Assembly (NCBI GenBank): GCA_017744715.1
Contig: JAGIAT010000012.1
Coordinates: 1 to 64,000 of the forward strand
Direction of reading: 5' to 3'
DNA: 64,000 bases
From: Niabella sp.
GTDB taxonomy: Bacteria > Bacteroidota > Bacteroidia > Chitinophagales > Chitinophagaceae
The notes beneath the pieces were generated by a model, which was not told where the DNA came from, searched no databases, and saw nothing but the letters and a program-made list of their open reading frames with translations. How positions within the stretch are numbered: the first letter of the stretch is position 1; each line of letters starts with the position of its first letter. Below, piece by piece: positions 24,939-33,364 of the stretch. Both the position numbers and the translations under genes were made by a program.

Positions 24939-27900
24939 TCAATCTACCTTCTGCTTGGGCGTGGCCGAAAGCGGCTCTTTTTTCTGTTCCATGATTGCGG
25001 GTTCTACCCGTTTTTGCAGGGATGAATCGGATGGTGCGGGCCTGGAAGAGTCCGGTCGTGCAGGGCTTTGCAGCAGCATTTCCCGCTGTACCTGTTTGCG
25101 CACATTACGGAAAATTTCGCCCAGGGTATCAAATTCTTTGCGGAAGGAAATACCGCCGCCCGTCCGTTTGAGCTTGGCAGCCCCGGAGCTGTTAGTGGTG
25201 AGGTAATCGAGGTTTTCCCGGTAAAAAAAGTTCAGGCGGATGGTGCCGCTCTGGTTCAGCATCCAGGCGGCCGTTACATCGGGCAGGAACTGAACGCTCT
25301 GCTGGATGGAGGACGCCAGCGGTACTTCCATTGAGCTGCCCAGGGAGATGACAAAACGGTCTTTAAACAACGGCACCAGTATCGCGCCGTTTACATTGGC
25401 CTGGTTGATGTCGAAATTATTGCTGGGCGTTGATAAGATATTGCGGTTGTATACCGAACCGTTAAAGACCACACTTACATCGGCGCCCAGGATCTTTGTG
25501 AGCTCGTTATTCAGTTTTTTATTGATCTCGTTAAAGAAGAGTCCGGATAAGCTGGATATGGTATTATAGGTGAATTCGTTTACGGTACTTCCAAAATTGG
25601 AGCCGGTTTCCGGTGGCGCAAAACTATTGAAAACGATCAGGTAGGTTACCTGGCGGGTCACCTCGGTTTCGTTGGTTTCAATCTGCTGCAGTGCATTGGT
25701 GATATTAAAATCGTTCCGGTATTTACTGTTGGGGTCCAGCTCCAGGCGGAACTTAAAATCGGGCTTCGACAGCAAGCCGGTAAGCATTGCCGTTACATAA
25801 ACATTCTCGCGGGTATTGGCATAGGCCTGGTCGATATTGATTTTTGCCAGAGGCGAGAAGCTTACGCGCTCGGCCTTGTACTGGGCTTCCAGGTTCAGGT
25901 TGGCTTTGATGGGATCGCCCGTCCAGGAAATATAATTTTCGCCGCCTTTCTTTATTTCAAAAGGTTTTTTAAAGAAGGACTGGAAGGTATAGTTATAACT
26001 ACCCTCGGTAATGTCAAAGCGCCCGTGAATACTCAGTGGCTCCGTGGTGCCGGAATGGATGTTCAGCGTGCCCGAGCCGCGGCCCTTGATCTCATCACCC
26101 GTAAGGTCGTCCATCACAAATTTCATTTCTACTTTCGGGTTCGCCGTTACATCCAGATCGTAGGTGATCTTACTGGTTTTATCCCGGTAAATGCTGTCGC
26201 CGATCGCTTCTCCAAACTTCCGTTCCACCAGCCAGTCCGGCATCTGGCCCGCCTTGGAACTGGAGGAGGCAATGGTAAACGTACTTTCATCATTGCTGGA
26301 GGCAATGGCATCTATTTTCATATAGGCATTGTCTTCCTGCCCCACCAGTGAAAAAGAACCGGTGGCCCGTACCTTGCCATAGAATGTTTTATTGTCGTTA
26401 TACGTAGTGTTCAGCACCTGTACCGGCCGGTTATTGGCAGCGCCGCGGGTGCCGGGTTTCCGGGTGGATACGTTCACATCAAAGAACATATTCTTAAACG
26501 AATTATGTGCAATGCTTCCCTGGAGGTATACCGGGTTATTGGTAATCGTGTCCCGCAGCACAATACCGTCCAGGTTGATCTCGTTTTCCTTCAGTTCAAT
26601 TTCATTGTCTTCCAGGGTATAGTAACATTGGGTAAAGTTTACCCGCAGCCCGGCCTTATGCAGGCGTCCTTTGCCCACAATGTTCAGTTGGTCAAACGGT
26701 CCTTTCAGATCAAATTTCCCGGTGATCTCTCCCTGCATATCGGAAAATAAAAAGCCCAGGAACCGGTTGATATATTTTATATCGAAGCTGTTGGCGTTAA
26801 GGGAGATGATATTATTTTGCTGGCTTTGATGGTCCTTTAAGAAGAGGTTGATGTTAAACGCCAGGTCTTTTTGCTGGGGATGCAGTGTTTTACCATTAAC
26901 GACCAGTTCCCTGGTTGGAAGATCAAAGACCATCCGGGCCGATATATCGCCGAGGGAGTCGTTATCGAAGCGGATCCCCCTGCCCATAAAATTATTAGAG
27001 ATGATCCGCATGTTTTTTCCCGGGTTTTCCAGCAGGAAGTCGCCGGAGGCCATACCTTCTAACCGGTTATCCGGTACAATGTATTTGGAAAGATCCCCGA
27101 GGTTAAGGTCTTTTAATGTAACGGCAATATCGTTCCAGCTGCCTACATCCGAAGGTAAGGTGCGGATGCGGATTTCCTGGCTGCTTTCCCGCAGCACCAG
27201 CTGCCCGTGCGCCGGAACATTCTGGCGGAACTCCAGTTCACCGTTATTGTCAATGGTCCAGGTTTTTCCATTGAGTACGAAAGAGGAGGGCGCAAACTCG
27301 ATCTTGACCCCATTGCTGTAAGTGTGCACCAGGGTGTTTATGCGGGCCTGATCAAGCCCAGCAGCGCCGCCGGAGTAAATCATTACCCGTGATACATCAT
27401 TCCGGGCAGAGATATTAAACAGCGCCAGCGGAACATTTAAACTATCGCCGATAAGGATGTTGGTGGTTCTTCCCGTAAGCGAGAGGCTGTCATAGTTGCC
27501 CCTTCCTGTTAATGAAACATCGTTAAACTTCAAACGGTCGTAGCTAAAAAAGGGCACCTCCGCATCCAGTGCCAGGCTATTGGTGAAGGTATTGATACTT
27601 CCGGTAACGGAAGCATTGTTAAGCCCGCCCAGGCTGCTGTCGATAATGGGGGTAAATGCGTCGAAGTTGTGCGTTTTTATTTCGAACGAAAAAGCCTGTT
27701 CCTTCACCGCCCGGGTAGGTGGTTTGATGTAGGCCGGGTAATAACGGTTGAGAAAACCGATCACGGAATTGGGCAGATCCCGGATATTGTAAATGCCAAA
27801 CAGGTCTACCGAAAACTCGTTGGAAGCAATATGAAGCCGTTTCTTGTCCTCTTCCTGCGAAGAATATATAGCCAGCGAGTCGAAGGACAGGGGAGCATCG

Positions 27901-29810
27901 TTGCGTACCAGTACCGCATCGGTAACGGTGGCATGCCCCAGGAAGTCATCAATCGATTTGCCGGTAAACTGGGCATTGATCTTGCCGGTCAGTTCAATGT
28001 TCTCCTGGAAAAGATTCAGGGTTTTGAAACGGATCTTGCGGATATCGGATATAAAATTAAAAGCCGGTGTTGTTTTACTGAAATCTACGAGCCCGTTGAG
28101 GTCCAGGTCAGCATTGGGATCCACAATCTTAAGCTTTCCGTCAAATACCTTGTTATTGATCTCTCCGTCGGCGGTAATATTTTTATAACGGTATTGATTA
28201 AAATCTACATAATTCACCTTGGCCGAAAGGGCTACACTTCCGCTGGCAGGATCAAATCCGGCGCCCTTTAGTTTGGCATTGAAGCTTACAAAACCCAGGT
28301 CCTGGTTCTTCAGGAAGGGGCCAAGGTTGAAATTATCGGTCGACACATTACCGGAGTACACCGGGTTACCCGTTGCCGGGATCTTCATATTGACATCCGT
28401 TTTTACGGTTCCCAGCGCGGTGCGCAATGTGCCATAGGTTACAAAGTCGCGGATAAAGCCGGTATAGCTTCCCACAAAGTTCAGGTATTGCAGTCGTGCC
28501 AGGTCCGGCACCGTTATTTTTTTCAGGGCAGGGGCAAAGGCCAGTGCATCTGCATACGTGGTACGGAAATCGTTGGCCTTAATGTCGATAAAGGTTTCGT
28601 TGATGTCGGGCAACCCGCTTAGCGTAGCACCGCCTGCAAAATAGGTTTGATTGCCCGCCTGGATCTCCAGTTTATGACCAGAGAGGGAGGCTACCGGTCC
28701 TTTAATATCACCGCTTAAAATGATCTTCTTCTTCCAGGTGCGCATCGCCGGGGCAAAGAAGGCGATATCATCGCTGTTTACATTGGCTTTTTTAAACCGC
28801 CCTTCCATATGCACATCGGAAATATAACGATTCATGCTGGAGAAGCTGGCGAACTTCATACTGAAATAATCCGTAAGCCGGCTGTCGTTCGTTTGCAGAT
28901 CGAGGTTGTTAAACGTAATTTCCCGGGGGGTTACCCGGGCATTCGCCGCCAGTTTTTTTACCAGCAGTCCGCTTCTTTCTGCTGTTGTAAGATCGATCTG
29001 GGTGGTGATCGTGTCCATCCACCACCGCACTTTCCGGAGATCGATATCGATCTTTGCAAATTCAATATGCCGGCCGTCAAACACGCCGGCATCCGGGGGA
29101 ATGGTATCGTTGTCTGTTTTGAAGGTTCCGTTGTTGATTTCGATGCGGGCGGCCTTTACCTCCCAGCGGCCGGCATTCCATTCCAGTTCCTGCGGGCCGG
29201 CAGCCTTTGGTTGCTCCGGTTTTGCCGGCGTCTCGCTGCGGTTTCCGGTTTCCGGTTTATTGCCGTCGTACGATCGCAGCGCTACGTAGGGCTTGTTGAT
29301 GGTCAGGGCATTGATGTCGATCAGTTTCCGGTCAAAATCAATATGCTTGGGATCTACATGTAAGGAGGTAAGCGAAAAGGTAAGGTCTTCACCCGTCCAG
29401 GCATCCTTTTTTTTGAGCAGGATGTTCCGCAGATCCACTTCCCGGAAGGCGATATTGATGGCTCCTTCTTTTTTGGGACTCTTACTGGCAGGGGTACTGA
29501 AATAATCCAGCAGGAACTGGTGGCGCCAAACGGAGTCGGTGCGCTGCAGCTGGATGTAGGCATCCGTAAGCCCGATGTATTTGAGCTCGATGTTCTTTTT
29601 CAGAAAGAACCAGTCGGTGATGTTAACGGTGATTTCACCTGCACTCAGGATCGTATCTTTTTTCCGGTCTTCAACCAGTACGCCCTGTAAATGCATTTTG
29701 TTGAACAGGGAAAAATCAACGTGCCGGATATCGATCCGGGTTTGCAGGTCTTTGGAAAGGCGTTTGGTTACTTTGCCGATCAGCCAGTTCTGTACGCCGG
29801 GCGTTTGCAA
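24939..29810 (-). CDS. tamB: Translocation/assembly module TamB-like protein
   Basis: A very long (1623 residues from this start) AsmA/TamB (DUF490) protein that spans the periplasm and is thought to help transport lipid or insert outer-membrane proteins. Repetitive beta-strand sequence fills the protein, with a Pro/Glu insertion near residue 200. The C-terminal TamB domain (IHGRFDITEGSYNYTFQSFF onward) is well preserved, and the end is charged. The boundary given is the outermost usual start, a TTG. The frame continues open upstream to 29897 and encodes a typical signal anchor (KKILLIVTGSLLGLVIILWL), so the true start is probably near 29885 at CTG. No tamA/tamL partner is adjacent. Confidence 0.9.
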   Translation of the reverse strand: MQTPGVQNWLIGKVTKRLSKDLQTRIDIRHVDFSLFNKMHLQGVLVEDRKKDTILSAGEITVNITDWFFLKKNIELKYIGLTDAYIQLQRTDSVWRHQFLLDYFSTPASKSPKKEGAINIAFREVDLRNILLKKKDAWTGEDLTFSLTSLHVDPKHIDFDRKLIDINALTINKPYVALRSYDGNKPETGNRSETPAKPEQPKAAGPQELEWNAGRWEVKAARIEINNGTFKTDNDTIPPDAGVFDGRHIEFAKIDIDLRKVRWWMDTITTQIDLTTAERSGLLVKKLAANARVTPREITFNNLDLQTNDSRLTDYFSMKFASFSSMNRYISDVHMEGRFKKANVNSDDIAFFAPAMRTWKKKIILSGDIKGPVASLSGHKLEIQAGNQTYFAGGATLSGLPDINETFIDIKANDFRTTYADALAFAPALKKITVPDLARLQYLNFVGSYTGFIRDFVTYGTLRTALGTVKTDVNMKIPATGNPVYSGNVSTDNFNLGPFLKNQDLGFVSFNAKLKGAGFDPASGSVALSAKVNYVDFNQYRYKNITADGEINNKVFDGKLKIVDPNADLDLNGLVDFSKTTPAFNFISDIRKIRFKTLNLFQENIELTGKINAQFTGKSIDDFLGHATVTDAVLVRNDAPLSFDSLAIYSSQEEDKKRLHIASNEFSVDLFGIYNIRDLPNSVIGFLNRYYPAYIKPPTRAVKEQAFSFEIKTHNFDAFTPIIDSSLGGLNNASVTGSINTFTNSLALDAEVPFFSYDRLKFNDVSLTGRGNYDSLSLTGRTTNILIGDSLNVPLALFNISARNDVSRVMIYSGGAAGLDQARINTLVHTYSNGVKIEFAPSSFVLNGKTWTIDNNGELEFRQNVPAHGQLVLRESSQEIRIRTLPSDVGSWNDIAVTLKDLNLGDLSKYIVPDNRLEGMASGDFLLENPGKNMRIISNNFMGRGIRFDNDSLGDISARMVFDLPTRELVVNGKTLHPQQKDLAFNINLFLKDHQSQQNNIISLNANSFDIKYINRFLGFLFSDMQGEITGKFDLKGPFDQLNIVGKGRLHKAGLRVNFTQCYYTLEDNEIELKENEINLDGIVLRDTITNNPVYLQGSIAHNSFKNMFFDVNVSTRKPGTRGAANNRPVQVLNTTYNDNKTFYGKVRATGSFSLVGQEDNAYMKIDAIASSNDESTFTIASSSSKAGQMPDWLVERKFGEAIGDSIYRDKTSKITYDLDVTANPKVEMKFVMDDLTGDEIKGRGSGTLNIHSGTTEPLSIHGRFDITEGSYNYTFQSFFKKPFEIKKGGENYISWTGDPIKANLNLEAQYKAERVSFSPLAKINIDQAYANTRENVYVTAMLTGLLSKPDFKFRLELDPNSKYRNDFNITNALQQIETNETEVTRQVTYLIVFNSFAPPETGSNFGSTVNEFTYNTISSLSGLFFNEINKKLNNELTKILGADVSVVFNGSVYNRNILSTPSNNFDINQANVNGAILVPLFKDRFVISLGSSMEVPLASSIQQSVQFLPDVTAAWMLNQSGTIRLNFFYRENLDYLTTNSSGAAKLKRTGGGISFRKEFDTLGEIFRNVRKQVQREMLLQSPARPDSSRPAPSDSSLQKRVEPAIMEQKKEPLSATPKQKVD

Positions 29811-30043
29811 GGCCAGCCACAGGATAATTACAAGGCCTAAAAGACTGCCTGTAACAATAAGTAATATCTTTTTTAATTTCTTCAGTAAACTATCGAATTA
29901 AAATATTTGTAAAAGTACTTTATTCAACGAGTACACACAAATTTGCAGGTGATCTCTGTTTAATTTTATATTTTAGTTACATTGATCCGGAGTGGATGAA
30001 AAAACCGGTGTACTGGGTCAGCCCCTATATTTAAAAATCAGGT

Positions 30044-32854
30044 ATGCGTAAACTACTGTGTGTGATCGTGCTTTTTTGGATGGCAGGGGCAGCCGGAGCC
30101 CAGCAATTTGGTGGAAATCCGCCTTCCGTAAAATGGCGCCAGGTAAATACAGACACCGTACGGGTGATCTATCCGGGCGGACTGGACTCCACAGCAAACC
30201 GCATTGCCGCTATTGTACACCGGGTGGCAGCCACCAATGCGCATCCTTTAGGAAAACGGATAAAGAAGATCGATATTGTGTTACAGGCTCAGCCCGTAAC
30301 TTCCAACGGGTATGTAAGCCTGGGACCTTTCCGGAGCGAGTTTTACCTGACCCCGCCACCGGATAATTTTGACCAGGGAAGTTTACACTGGCCGGATCAG
30401 CTGGCCCTGCATGAATACCGGCATGTAGCACAGTACAATAATTTTAACCGCGGACTGAGTGGGGTAATGAAAACGCTTTTTGGCCAGGAGGGATATGCCG
30501 TGGCCATCAATGCGGCGGTGCCCAACTGGTTTTTTGAGGGCGATGCAGTATACCAGGAAACCAGCCTGTCTAACCAGGGCAGGGGGCGGATGCCGTCCTT
30601 TCTGAAAGCATTTCCTGCTTTATGGGCCGGCGGGAAGTCCTACAGCTGGATGAAGCTCAGAAATGGCTCTTTCAAAGATTATGTACCGAATCATTATGAC
30701 CTGGGTTACCTGCTGACCAATTATGGTTATGCCACTTACGGAACGGATTTCTGGGGTAAGGTAACCGCTGATGCCGCGGCTTACCAGGGCCTGTTTTATC
30801 CCATGCAGCAGGCCATTAAGCGGTATACGGGCCTGCCGTATAAAAAGTTTATCGCAAATGCCTTTGATTTTTATAAAGACCGTTATGACCTGCGTACGCC
30901 CGGGCATGGTACAGATACGGGCGTGCACGCTGTTTTTCCGTTGAACACGCACACGCTTACCCAGTATTATTATCCGCACCAGGTTGGCCCCGATTCGTTG
31001 TTGTATTTAAAACTGTCGAACAAAAAACGTCCCGCTTTTTATGTACAGGATCAGCAGGGCGAACATTTACTGCGGTACCGCGATATCAGCAGTGAGCGCC
31101 AGTTCAGCTATGCCAATGGCCGCATTGTGTATGCTGCGGTTGAAACCGATCCGCGCTGGACCTGGAAAACCTATAGCGTACTTCGGGTACTGGATATCGC
31201 ATCGGGGGTACAAAAAAAGATCGCCTCAAAGACCCGGTATTTTTCTCCCGATATTTCTCCGGATGGCCGGCGGATCGTGGCGAACAAGGTAGATCTGAAA
31301 GGACGGTCTTCACTGGTTGTGCTGAATGCTGAAGATGGAACCCTGCTGCAGGAATTTTCAGACCCGGAAATCGATTACTTTGCAAACCCCAAAATAAAGG
31401 ATGCAGAAACAGTGGTTGCGGCCATACGGCAAAAAGACGGCCGGGTGTATATCGGCCTGGTAGATGTTGCGGCAAAGCGGGTGAAGCCGGTAACGCCGCC
31501 CGGTTTTAAAACGGTAGGGCAGATCAGTCTTTTGGAGAACATGGTTTATTTTACCGGGGCATCCGGTTTAACAGATGCTGTTTTTTCAGTAGATCTGTCT
31601 ACGCTGGCATTGCGGAAACTGGAGAACGGCAACGGGAACCGGTATTTTGTAAATGCGGGTTTTGGAAAACTGAACTGGTCGGTGTTTACGGCAGAGGGCT
31701 ACCAGCTCCGGCGCCTGGATGCAAAAGCGGCATCGTGGACAGCCATCAGCCCTGAGGCATTCGTTGCGGGCACAACCGGTATCGTAAGTGATTCGGTTGC
31801 TTCCGGCGAGGGGCCGTTGGAGCAGCAGATGGATATGCCTGCCTCAAAAAAATACGCCCGGTTAACCCGGCCTTTTAATTTTCACAGCTGGCGGCCAAAC
31901 TATGAGGACCCGGAATTCAGCTTTACGCTGTATGGGAATAATACATTGAACACCACACAAACACAGGTGTATTATTTATACAATGAAAACGACCGTACCC
32001 ATTCGGTAGGTGGAAACACCACCTATGGCGGTCTCTTTCCTTATATCGGGCTGGGTACACAATACACGTTCAACCGCAAACAGCAGGTACAAAAAAAACT
32101 AAGAGAATGGGATCAGTGGGATAACTACCTGTCGCTAACCGTTCCGTTAAGCTGGAATCATGGCCGGCAGTTCCGTTTTTTAACCATGGGTACCAATGCC
32201 GGGTATCGCTGGGATCTGGCCAGGGGCGCCAACAGCAGTACGTTTCCTACCTCCAGCTTTGGGTATATGGCGCATAGCCTCACGCTGGGAACCCAGGTGC
32301 AGCGCGCGGTACAGGATATTTACCCGCGTTTAGGCCTTACTGTAAATGCGCAGTACCGGTATGCTGTCAATAAATGGAACAGCCGGCAGTTTTTTGCCCG
32401 GGCAACCGCCTACCTGCCGGGAATCGTTCCTGCACAAAGCCTGGTATTGTCTGCAGCCTACCAGCAGGCGTCCCTGAAATACCGTATTTTTTCGAGCCGG
32501 ATCAATATTGCCCGGGGATTTAATGGTGTCGATTCTGCGCGGATGGCTACCCTTGGTGCGGCTTATCATGCACCCCTGTGGTATCCTGATTGGGGTTTTG
32601 GCAATATCTGTTACCTGCAACGGGTAAGGGGCGCCGCCTTTTATGATTATACCGCTATCGGGGGCGCACGTGCGGGTTTTCAGCAGCGGCTGCAAAGCGC
32701 CGGGGCGGAGTTTTTTGTGGATACACAATGGTGGAACCAGCATCCGCTTAGTTTTGGTTTCCGGGCGGGGCGATTGCTTACAAAAGACCGGCTAAAGCCG
32801 GCACAAAGCTGGTTCTATGAATTCATCCTCCCGGTAAGTATAATACCAAAATAA
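30044..32854 (+). CDS. Secreted HExxH protein with propeller and barrel-like C-terminus
   Basis: A 936-residue protein with a signal peptide (LLCVIVLFWMAGAAGAQ). Residues 25-290 look like a gluzincin (peptidase MA) domain: HEYRH at 123-127, and a candidate third ligand Glu165 in NWFFEGDAVYQE. The middle (about 300-580) has TolB-like beta-propeller repeats (YFSPDISPDGRRIVANK). The last 300 residues consist of alternating aromatic strands (LSLTVPLSWNHGRQFRFLTM) as in an outer-membrane barrel. Function is inferred only as an envelope-bound metallopeptidase-like protein. It is divergent from tamB. Confidence 0.75.
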   Translation: MRKLLCVIVLFWMAGAAGAQQFGGNPPSVKWRQVNTDTVRVIYPGGLDSTANRIAAIVHRVAATNAHPLGKRIKKIDIVLQAQPVTSNGYVSLGPFRSEFYLTPPPDNFDQGSLHWPDQLALHEYRHVAQYNNFNRGLSGVMKTLFGQEGYAVAINAAVPNWFFEGDAVYQETSLSNQGRGRMPSFLKAFPALWAGGKSYSWMKLRNGSFKDYVPNHYDLGYLLTNYGYATYGTDFWGKVTADAAAYQGLFYPMQQAIKRYTGLPYKKFIANAFDFYKDRYDLRTPGHGTDTGVHAVFPLNTHTLTQYYYPHQVGPDSLLYLKLSNKKRPAFYVQDQQGEHLLRYRDISSERQFSYANGRIVYAAVETDPRWTWKTYSVLRVLDIASGVQKKIASKTRYFSPDISPDGRRIVANKVDLKGRSSLVVLNAEDGTLLQEFSDPEIDYFANPKIKDAETVVAAIRQKDGRVYIGLVDVAAKRVKPVTPPGFKTVGQISLLENMVYFTGASGLTDAVFSVDLSTLALRKLENGNGNRYFVNAGFGKLNWSVFTAEGYQLRRLDAKAASWTAISPEAFVAGTTGIVSDSVASGEGPLEQQMDMPASKKYARLTRPFNFHSWRPNYEDPEFSFTLYGNNTLNTTQTQVYYLYNENDRTHSVGGNTTYGGLFPYIGLGTQYTFNRKQQVQKKLREWDQWDNYLSLTVPLSWNHGRQFRFLTMGTNAGYRWDLARGANSSTFPTSSFGYMAHSLTLGTQVQRAVQDIYPRLGLTVNAQYRYAVNKWNSRQFFARATAYLPGIVPAQSLVLSAAYQQASLKYRIFSSRINIARGFNGVDSARMATLGAAYHAPLWYPDWGFGNICYLQRVRGAAFYDYTAIGGARAGFQQRLQSAGAEFFVDTQWWNQHPLSFGFRAGRLLTKDRLKPAQSWFYEFILPVSIIPK

Positions 32855-32885
32855 GGCAACATACAGCAAGGCTGTGCCGGCTGGT

Positions 32886-33314
32886 TTAATGCTGGGGCTT
32901 GATCCCTTCCAGCACTTTTGCCAGGAGCGTGGTTAACGTTGTAAGCTCTTTTTGAGACAGCAGTTGATGCGCCCGTTTGGTTACATGCGTCCGGAAGCTT
33001 TCAGACGTATTGATCAAAGCCCTCCCTTTGTCCGTGGCCTGAAGGGAATAAATGCGCCGGTCCTCCTCACGCTGTTTTTGCTCCACGAACCTGTTGTGAA
33101 CCAGGAACCGTACCTGCCTGGATATTGCGGCCTGGCTCACGCCAAAATCGGCAGCGATCTTCGTTCCTGTTGTTTTTCCCTTACGGCAGATATACTCCAC
33201 TACATTGTAATGGGTTGCGGTAACACCGTTGAAGTCGCCCTTATGCATATTGGCCAGTATATAACACTGGAAATCTGTAAAAACTTCATAAAAATGTTGC
33301 TGAGATTTTGTCAT
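32886..33314 (-). CDS. MarR family transcriptional regulator
   Basis: A 142-residue winged-helix repressor-type protein. The recognition region TGTKIAADFGVSQAAISRQVRFL and the wing EEDRRIYSLQATDKGRAL follow the MarR pattern. The start is ATG. It is divergent from the short uvrA paralogue, with a 29-bp palindrome in the 50-bp space between them, so it probably represses both genes and responds to a small ligand. Confidence 0.9.
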   Translation of the reverse strand: MTKSQQHFYEVFTDFQCYILANMHKGDFNGVTATHYNVVEYICRKGKTTGTKIAADFGVSQAAISRQVRFLVHNRFVEQKQREEDRRIYSLQATDKGRALINTSESFRTHVTKRAHQLLSQKELTTLTTLLAKVLEGIKPQH

Positions 33315-33327
33315 AGCTGTAAAATAC

Positions 33328-33356
33328 TTAACTTAGTTAATGATTAACAAAGTTAA
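33328..33356. promoter_or_regulatory. Near-perfect palindromic operator of the MarR protein
   Basis: A 29-bp inverted repeat runs from TTAACTTAGTTAAT on the left through a central G to ATTAACAAAGTTAA on the right. The arms differ at one position each, in addition to the central base. It starts 14 bp from the marR start codon and ends 9 bp from the uvrA-like start. A binding site of this length and quality between divergent genes is typical for MarR autoregulation. Confidence 0.75.
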
Positions 33357-33364
33357 CGAAAAAC

